This document shows positions 22,093 to 27,131 of a stretch of 27,131 nucleotides of DNA, piece after piece. Source of the DNA: Hymenobacter sp. (GTDB lineage: Bacteria; Bacteroidota; Bacteroidia; Cytophagales; Hymenobacteraceae); assembly GCA_025362615.1 (NCBI GenBank), contig JANYFQ010000392.1, forward strand, positions 1-27,131, written 5' to 3'. Under the pieces are notes generated by a model, which saw nothing but the letters and a program-made list of their open reading frames with translations, made no database searches and was not told the DNA's origin. Positions within the stretch are counted from its first letter, which is position 1. Each line of letters starts with the position of its first letter. Made by a program: the position numbers and the translations under genes.

Positions 22093-22706
22093 ACAACACG
22101 CCTTACCTAGTGGGCATCACGGGCGGCAGCGCGTCGGGCAAAACCACGTTTTTGCGCCGCTTGCTGGCCTCTTTTCCCGAAGACCAGATTTGCCTGATTT
22201 CGCAGGACAATTATTACCACCCGCGCGAAAACCAATTTGTTGATGACCAAGGGGTTCATAATTTTGACCTGCCCGCCAGCATCGACTCGACGGCCTACGC
22301 GGCCGATGTGCTGCGCATCAGTCAGGGCCACGAGGTGCGGCGGCCGGAATACACCTTCAACAACGCCGCAGCCGTAGCGAAAGAACTGATTTTTCGGCCC
22401 GCACCGATTGTGGTGGTCGAAGGTATTTTTGTGTTTCATTTCGAAGAAATCGCCAAGCTCCTTAACCTCAAGGTGTACATTGATGCCCAGGAGCACGTCA
22501 AGCTGCACCGCCGCATTGTGCGCGACCGCGACGAGCGCGGCTACGACCTGGCCGACGTGCTCTACCGCTACACCCATCACGTTGCGCCGACGTACGAGAA
22601 ATTCATCGCTCCCTATAAGCACGAGGCCGACATCGTCATCCCCAACAACCGTCACTTCGACAAGGGGTTGGAGGTGCTGGTGGGCTTCTTGAAGAGCAAG
22701 GTGTAG
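22083..22706 (+). CDS. udk: Uridine kinase
   Basis: The enzyme phosphorylates uridine and cytidine with a nucleoside triphosphate in pyrimidine salvage. The 207-aa length is typical. The P-loop GGSASGKT is at residues 14-21, followed by ISQDNYYHPRENQF (substrate loop), the NFDLPASIDS motif (normal form NFDHPxAFD), VVVEGIFVF (Walker B region) and RRIVRDRDERGYDL (lid). ATG 22083 is the only reasonable start and lies inside the last copies of a 7-bp repeat, so the first residues MLND come partly from repeat sequence. A promoter with good spacing is at 21987-22020. The epimerase-like gene follows after 32 bp. Confidence 0.95.
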   Translation: MLNDNTPYLVGITGGSASGKTTFLRRLLASFPEDQICLISQDNYYHPRENQFVDDQGVHNFDLPASIDSTAYAADVLRISQGHEVRRPEYTFNNAAAVAKELIFRPAPIVVVEGIFVFHFEEIAKLLNLKVYIDAQEHVKLHRRIVRDRDERGYDLADVLYRYTHHVAPTYEKFIAPYKHEADIVIPNNRHFDKGLEVLVGFLKSKV

Positions 22707-22738
22707 GTGGTACACCGACCACTGCCCCTTTTGCCTCT

Positions 22739-23623
22739 ATGCTCGTTCTGTCTTCTCCTACCTGCCGCGCCGAAATCAGTCCGAAAGGCGCGGAGCTTAC
22801 GCGCCTCAGCCACCCCGAAACCAACCAGGAATACCTGTGGGAGGCCGACCCTGCTGTGTGGGGCCGCCACGCCCCGGTGCTGTTCCCGATTGTGGGGCGA
22901 CTGCCCGACGACACGTACTTGCACCGCGGCCGTGCCTACCGGCTGGGCCAGCACGGTTTTGCCCGCGATGCCGATTTTACGGTATTGCATCATTCCGCGA
23001 CCAAAGCAGTATTGGAACTGCGCGACTCGGAACACACGCGGGCCATGTACCCGTTTGCGTTCGTGCTGACTATCAGCTACACCCTCATCGACAACACTTT
23101 GCAAGTGGGCTGGCAAGTGCAGAACCCAGTAAACGCCCCCGAAGATTTGCTCTTTAGCATTGGGGCGCACCCGGCATTTCGGTGCCCGTTGCGGCCCGAT
23201 GCGGGCGAAACCTTCGCCGATTATGAGTTCCGGTTCGACCACCCCGTCAGCTTTGAGCGGCAGCTACTGCACGGTGGCTTGCGCTCGGGCGAGACAGCCC
23301 CGGTACTGCACGAAAAAAGTGCCCTGCCGCTTACCTACGAGCTGTTTGCTGACGATGCGTTGGTGCTGGCACACTACGATTTCACCCGAATGACGCTGCA
23401 AGCGCGGGGCAGCACCGGGCCGAAAGTGCAGATGGAATTTGCCGGTTTCCCGTACCTCGGGCTGTGGACGAAGGGACCGGACGCGGCCTTTGTGTGCATT
23501 GAACCGTGGCACGGCGTGGCCAGCCCGGTGGGCCCGCCGCAGGAGTTAACCGACAAAGAAGGCATCCTGACACTGACGGCCGGGCAGATTTTTGCGGCCG
23601 AATACCGCATCAGCACCGGGTAG
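22739..23623 (+). CDS. Aldose 1-epimerase family protein (LacX-like)
   Basis: This 294-aa cytoplasmic protein belongs to the galactose mutarotase superfamily, which interconverts alpha and beta anomers of sugars. Beta-sandwich landmarks are ISPKGAELTRLSH (residues about 13-25), LWEADPAVWGRHAPVLFPIVG (about 33-53), YRLGQHGFARD (about 67, first active-site His), FSIGAHPAFRCPL (about 140, second His) and FVCIEPWHGVASP (about 250, catalytic Glu region). This pattern fits the LacX-like branch, whose natural substrate is often unknown, possibly sugar phosphates. ATG 22739 follows udk by 32 bp in the same direction, so a two-gene operon is likely. It ends 31 bp from a convergent small gene. Confidence 0.9.
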   Translation: MLVLSSPTCRAEISPKGAELTRLSHPETNQEYLWEADPAVWGRHAPVLFPIVGRLPDDTYLHRGRAYRLGQHGFARDADFTVLHHSATKAVLELRDSEHTRAMYPFAFVLTISYTLIDNTLQVGWQVQNPVNAPEDLLFSIGAHPAFRCPLRPDAGETFADYEFRFDHPVSFERQLLHGGLRSGETAPVLHEKSALPLTYELFADDALVLAHYDFTRMTLQARGSTGPKVQMEFAGFPYLGLWTKGPDAAFVCIEPWHGVASPVGPPQELTDKEGILTLTAGQIFAAEYRISTG

Positions 23624-23654
23624 CCGCCGAAAGCGTATTCCACCAACGTCGGCT

Positions 23655-23891
23655 TTACGCTTCGGCAGGTTCGCGGCGGCGGTTGTAGTCGGGCTCCCAA
23701 TCGTTGATGGGCAGCGAGATACCGGGGGGCAAGTCCAGGTCGGGCAGGCCAGGGTCCACGAGTTCACCGCCTTCGTCGTCGGTATCGGGTGGGGGCGGGG
23801 GCAGCGGGCGCAACGTGCGGCGACGGCGCGGGGCTACCAGCACGAACAAAAAGAAGGCACAAAAGGCAACGGCGTAGAGGAGCTGATACAT
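23655..23891 (-). CDS. 78-aa single-pass membrane protein, hypothetical
   Basis: ATG 23891 to TAA 23655. The N-terminus MYQLLYAVAFCAFFLFVLVA is one membrane helix, followed by an Arg-rich stop-transfer stretch (PRRRRTLRPL), an Asp/Pro-rich low-complexity region (residues about 31-56) and a C-terminus with INDWEPDYNRRREPAEA. The positive-inside rule places the tail in the cytoplasm. I know no function. Sensible codon use, membrane topology and a fitting gap between neighbours support a real gene. No TAnnTTTG box was found upstream. It is convergent with the epimerase-like gene and divergent from the TPP riboswitch. Confidence 0.65.
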   Translation of the reverse strand: MYQLLYAVAFCAFFLFVLVAPRRRRTLRPLPPPPPDTDDEGGELVDPGLPDLDLPPGISLPINDWEPDYNRRREPAEA

Positions 23892-24057
23892 GACAAAACG
23901 AATGAGAAGACAGACGGCGGTGAGAAGCGTCTAAACACAATACGTAGGCCAGACGTTTCGGGGTTTACCGGCTCTAAGGTAACTTTTTACCAGCGCATTC
24001 GCAACAGAATTCGGGTCAATGCTGCCTATGGCGCGTCAAACCGCATTTTTTGGGGCT

Positions 24058-24065
24058 TACCTTTG
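24058..24065 (+). promoter_or_regulatory. Predicted -7 box before the TPP riboswitch
   Basis: TACCTTTG matches TAnnTTTG and ends 13 nt before the first riboswitch helix, the expected position for a riboswitch leader start. Confidence 0.65.
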
Positions 24066-24077
24066 CCGTACTGTTTA

Positions 24078-24174
24078 GGGGTGCTGGCTTGTCTTTATCT
24101 TTTTTGGAAGAGTAAAGAGGGCCGGCTGAGATGATACCCATCGAACCGGAACCAGGTAATGCTGGCGTCGGGAA
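24078..24174 (+). ncRNA. TPP riboswitch (THI element)
   Basis: Conserved parts appear in order: GGGGTGCT (24078-24085), an extended P3 arm formed by GGC...CTTTAT with GTAAAG...GCC, GGCTGAGATGATACCC (24124-24139), GAACCGGAACCAGG (24143-24156) and TAATGCTGGCGTCGGGA (24157-24173). These are the thiamine-pyrophosphate contact and core elements. It senses TPP and should shut off the downstream TonB-dependent receptor when thiamine is sufficient. About 80 nt of leader follow, with T-tracts at 24235-24250 but no obvious terminator stem; control could be at translation. Confidence 0.95.
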
Positions 24175-24252
24175 AAAACAATCCGCGAACGTTTCCGCTC
24201 GTTGCACCGACCCCTGGGGCGCGGGCGCGTTCCATTTTTTCACTTTTTTTCG

Positions 24253-26539
24253 TTGAAAAAAACCCTCCTTTCGGGGGCGGCCCTGCTGTTGCTGGCTGCC
24301 GCCGGACCGGCGCGGGCGCAGGTGCGCCCCGCCGCCAATGCCGTGCCTGATACCGTCCGGCTCCGGCAAATCATTACCCCGGAAGTGGCTGTGACCGCCA
24401 CCCGCGCCACCGACAAAACCGGCACCGCCTTTAGCACCGTTGGCCGGGCCGAGCTGCAAGCCCGCAACTTCGGGCAAGATTTGCCCTACCTGCTCGACCA
24501 AACCCCGAGCGTGGTGACAACTTCCGACGCCGGCACTGGCATCGGTTACACCGGCCTGCGCATTCGGGGCACCGATGCGTCGCGCATCAACGTGACGCTG
24601 AACGGGGTGCCGATGAATGAGGCGGAAAGCCACAGCGTGTTTTTTGTCGATTTGCCCGATTTGGCCTCGTCGGTGCAAAGCATTCAGGTGCAGCGCGGCG
24701 TGGGGCCGAGCAGCAACGGGGCCTCGTCGTTCGGCGGTAGCGTGAGCGTTGAAACCCTGGGCCTGCGGCCCAAACCCTACGCCGAACTCAACAACTCGGC
24801 CGGCTCGTTTGGCACCTGGAAAACGACGATTGCCGCTGGCACCGGTCTGCTGGCCAACCATTTTGCGGTGGATGCGCGGCTGTCGCGGCTACAGTCCGAA
24901 GGCTACGTGGACCGGAGTTGGAGCCGCCTGCGCTCGCTCTATCTCACAGGCACGTACACCGGCAAAAGCACGCTGGTGCGGGCCTTGCTCATGAGCGGGC
25001 AGGAGCAGACTTACCAAGCCTGGTACGGCGTACCGCAGGATTCGGTGCGGCGCGGCAACCGCCGTTTCAACCCCGCCGGCTACGATTTTGATGATTTTGC
25101 CGGCACCCAGCGGGCCACGCCCTACGGCAACCAAACCGACAACTACCAGCAAGACTATTACCAACTGCTCGTCAGCCAGCAGCTGGCCGACGGCTTCGGC
25201 CAGCATTACGCCGTTCTGGACGCGCGGCGGTGGCTACTACGAAGAGTTTAAGGCCAGCCAGAAGTTTGCCAGGTACGGCATCGGCGGCCCCGTGTACCAG
25301 CCCACCGCAAGCGGCACATTCGACACGCTGAAAACCACCGATGTCGTACGCCGCCGCTGGCTCCGCACCGACCTGTTTGGCGCGACGTACGCGCTGCAAA
25401 AAACCTTTGCCCATTCGGTTGTTCAGTCGCTCACGCTGGGTGGGGCGGCCGTGGGCTACCGGGGGCAGCACTTCGATGAGTTGCAGTGGGCCCAGCGCGG
25501 CACCACCATTCCGGCCCCCGGCACCCGATACGACGACGAGCCGGAGGCCCGCAAAACGGACATCAACAACTATTTGCGCGGCAATTTCGAGTTGGCCGAA
25601 GGACTGAACCTGTTCGCCGACGCCCAGTACCGGCGCGTGGCCTACACGGTTTTTGCGCCGCTTGATTCGGCTACCAAAGCCCCGCAAACTTTCACCTTCG
25701 ACTTCTTCAACCCCAAAGCCGGCCTCACCTACCAGTTGCCGGCGGGCCTGCAAGCCTTCGCCAGCTACGCCCAGGCCCAACGCGAGCCCACCCGCTCCGA
25801 CTACACCGACGCGCCCGCCGCCCGCCGCCCCACCTCCGAGCGCCTCCACGACTTCGAGGCCGGCCTGCGGCGGCAGCAGGGCCAGCTGCAATTCGGCCTC
25901 ACGGGCTACTATATGCGCTACACCAATCAACTGGTGCTCAACGGCCAGCTTGACGACGTGGGCAACGCTCTGCACGTAAACGTACCCAACTCGTACCGCG
26001 CCGGGCTGGAAGTGGAAGCCGCCTTTCAGCCCACCTCAACCCTGACCCTGCGCGGGGCCGTGGCCCTGAGCCGCAACCGCATTCTGGCCTACACCGACTA
26101 TTTGGCCAAGTACGATAAAAGCTTCAACCTAGTGGGTTTTGAAAACACCGCCTACGCCGAAACCACCATTGCCTACTCGCCTGCTTTGGTGGCCAACTTC
26201 AACCCCGAAGTGCAGCCGCTGCCCCGCTTATTTGTGGCGCTGCCGGGCCGCTACGTGGCCCGCCAGTACCTCGACAACACGGCGAACGAAAGCCGTAGTT
26301 TAGCCGGTTATTTCGTGCAGGATGCGCGGCTGCGTTACCTCTGGCAACCTGAAAACCAGGCCACTGGCTTGCCCCGCGAAATCGAGTTGGCCGTGCAGGT
26401 CAGCAACGTATTCGGCCGGCTCTACGCCAACAACGGCTACACTTACGGCTACATTTCGGGCGGCGAAACCTACCGGTTTACCTACCTCAGTCCGCAGGCC
26501 CCGGCCAACGTACTGGCTTCGCTGAACGTGCGGTTTTAG
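24253..26539 (+). pseudogene. TonB-dependent receptor (predicted thiamine importer), frameshifted
   Basis: An outer-membrane TonB-dependent receptor of about 760 residues, read in two frames. The likely start is TTG 24253, giving KKTLLSGAALLLLAAAGPARAQ, a good signal peptide; no ATG is available. The plug domain (about residues 45-165) has VAVTATRATDKTGTAFSTVG, YTGLRIRGTDASRINVTLNG and VQSIQVQRGVGPSSNGASSF. The first frame ends at 25251 after FGQHYAVLDA. The rest is in the next frame from about 25210 (RGGGYYEEFKASQKFARYG) to the C-terminal strand ANVLASLNVRF at 26539. Removing one base restores the frame but seems to leave the barrel strand a few residues short, so a small deletion is also possible. 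The riboswitch marks it as the Bacteroidota type of thiamine or thiamine-precursor receptor. It is broken here unless this is a sequencing error. Confidence 0.88.
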
Positions 26540-26557
26540 GGGGCGTGGCGGGGGGCT

Positions 26558-26565
26558 TATATTTG
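26558..26565 (+). promoter_or_regulatory. Predicted -7 box for the Uma2-family gene
   Basis: TATATTTG matches TAnnTTTG, 34 nt before ATG 26600. No clear -33 element. Confidence 0.5.
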
Positions 26566-26599
26566 AACCTAATTCCGGCCCAACTTATTTTGCACAAGC

Positions 26600-27085
26600 A
26601 TGGAAACTTCCGTTGAAATTCTCGAAAACCTCAGCGCCTACGAAATCGAGCGCGGCAAGCCCATGCCTGATACTATCCACTCCATCGTGCAGGGCAACCT
26701 GCTGTTTGAATTGCGAACGCGCTACGGCGTTAATTTCCGCATCTTGCCTGAATTAGCACTGGCCACCGTGCCCGACGGCACTACGCCTGACATAGCACTG
26801 TACCAGACATTTGCCGCCGACTATAAGAACCGCCAGCCCCGCCGCACCGACCCGCCGCTGTGTTGCATCGAGATACAGTCGCCCTCGCAAAGTCCTGAGG
26901 AAATGGTTGCCAAGGCCGAAACCTATTTCCGCTTCGGCGTGCAAACGTGCTGGATTGTGCAACCCGCCATGCAGTGCGTGTTCGTGTTCGACGGGCCGGG
27001 CAGTTACGATTTCTTCCACGGCGACGACGTGCTGCGCGACGAAAAATTGGGCGTTGAATTGCCGTTGGTGGCGGTGTTTGCCTGA
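26600..27085 (+). CDS. Uma2-family (DUF820) restriction-endonuclease-like protein
   Basis: This 161-aa protein matches the Uma2/DUF820 family, a PD-(D/E)XK nuclease-like fold common in cyanobacteria and Bacteroidota and often present as solitary genes. Family landmarks are ILPELAL with Glu51, TPDIALY with Asp64, PPLCCIEIQSPSQSPEEMVAKAETYFRFGV where Glu91 and Gln93 take the place of the E-x-K/Q metal site and Lys106 follows, and CWIVQPAMQCVFVF. N-terminal LSAYEIERGKPMPDTIHSIVQGNL is also typical (usually HxxIxxxL). The catalytic residues seem intact. The cellular role of the family is not settled. It has its own -7 box, and a CTCTGTG-type repeat begins 9 bp after the stop. Confidence 0.88.
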   Translation: METSVEILENLSAYEIERGKPMPDTIHSIVQGNLLFELRTRYGVNFRILPELALATVPDGTTPDIALYQTFAADYKNRQPRRTDPPLCCIEIQSPSQSPEEMVAKAETYFRFGVQTCWIVQPAMQCVFVFDGPGSYDFFHGDDVLRDEKLGVELPLVAVFA

Positions 27086-27093
27086 ATTTATTT

Positions 27094-27131
27094 CTCGCAC
27101 AGCGTTCACAGCGTTGCACGGAGTTTTGAGT
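27094..27131. repeat. Diverged half copy of the CTCTGTG-family repeat, cut by the window end
   Basis: CTCGCACAGCGTTCACAGCG and what follows align with the left arm at 18762-18792, with about five or six differences in 31 bp. The second arm, if present, is beyond the window. Confidence 0.75.

Overview
The window reads as a chromosomal segment of a high-GC member of the Bacteroidota, most likely Hymenobacter or a close relative in the Hymenobacteraceae. Four things support this: LytTR-type signalling; large FN3/PKD surface proteins with type IX secretion (T9SS) sorting tails; the Bacteroidota-specific GlmU variant; and repeated matches to the Bacteroidota sigma-70 -7 box TAnnTTTG upstream of genes (rpmE, hemC, udk, the cyclophilin, the GlmU-like gene, the TPP riboswitch). 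The placement rests on gene content and motifs only; no database search was possible. No tRNA, rRNA, insertion sequence or CRISPR array was found.

Layout. 1-681: end of a LytTR response regulator. 760-1226: a dense 7-bp repeat array, G-rich on its left side and C-rich on its right, around a short spacer. 1262-1858: small secreted PKD protein. 1859-2036: AT-rich inverted repeat between convergent genes. 2037-4085: a divergent pair, a 504-aa helical-repeat protein (minus) and a 53-aa hydrophobic-leader peptide (plus), separated by 372 bp of AT-rich DNA. 4328-9928: two adjacent T9SS cargo genes, the second with its sorting tail put out of frame at a run of ten C. 10047-13815: a tight three-gene operon for a peptide-type ABC importer (lipoprotein and two permeases) without ATPases. 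13816-14672: AT-rich DNA with a perfect DnaA-box palindrome, a promoter, a small ORF and a terminator.

From 14673 to 20472 all genes are on the minus strand and mostly housekeeping: an RmlD-like reductase, a secreted cyclophilin, hemC, holB, a GlmU-like sugar nucleotidyltransferase and rpmE (type B L31). From 20774 to 23623 the plus strand carries an FN3-like membrane-anchored protein, rdgB, udk and an aldose-1-epimerase-like gene. A 78-aa membrane peptide lies opposite. 24078-26539 is a TPP riboswitch followed by a TonB-dependent receptor (predicted thiamine importer) that is frameshifted. A Uma2-family nuclease-like gene and a truncated dispersed repeat end the window.

The intergenic DNA is unusually rich in short repeats of several unrelated families: 7- and 8-mers, REP-like hairpins at two loci, a 31-bp hairpin with a second diverged copy at the window edge, and an AGCTGATAGC-type inverted repeat. 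The items most worth following up are the divergent TPR-like protein and small peptide, the poly-C tract that could switch T9SS anchoring, the DnaA-box palindrome in front of a small gene, and the riboswitch-controlled but broken receptor.
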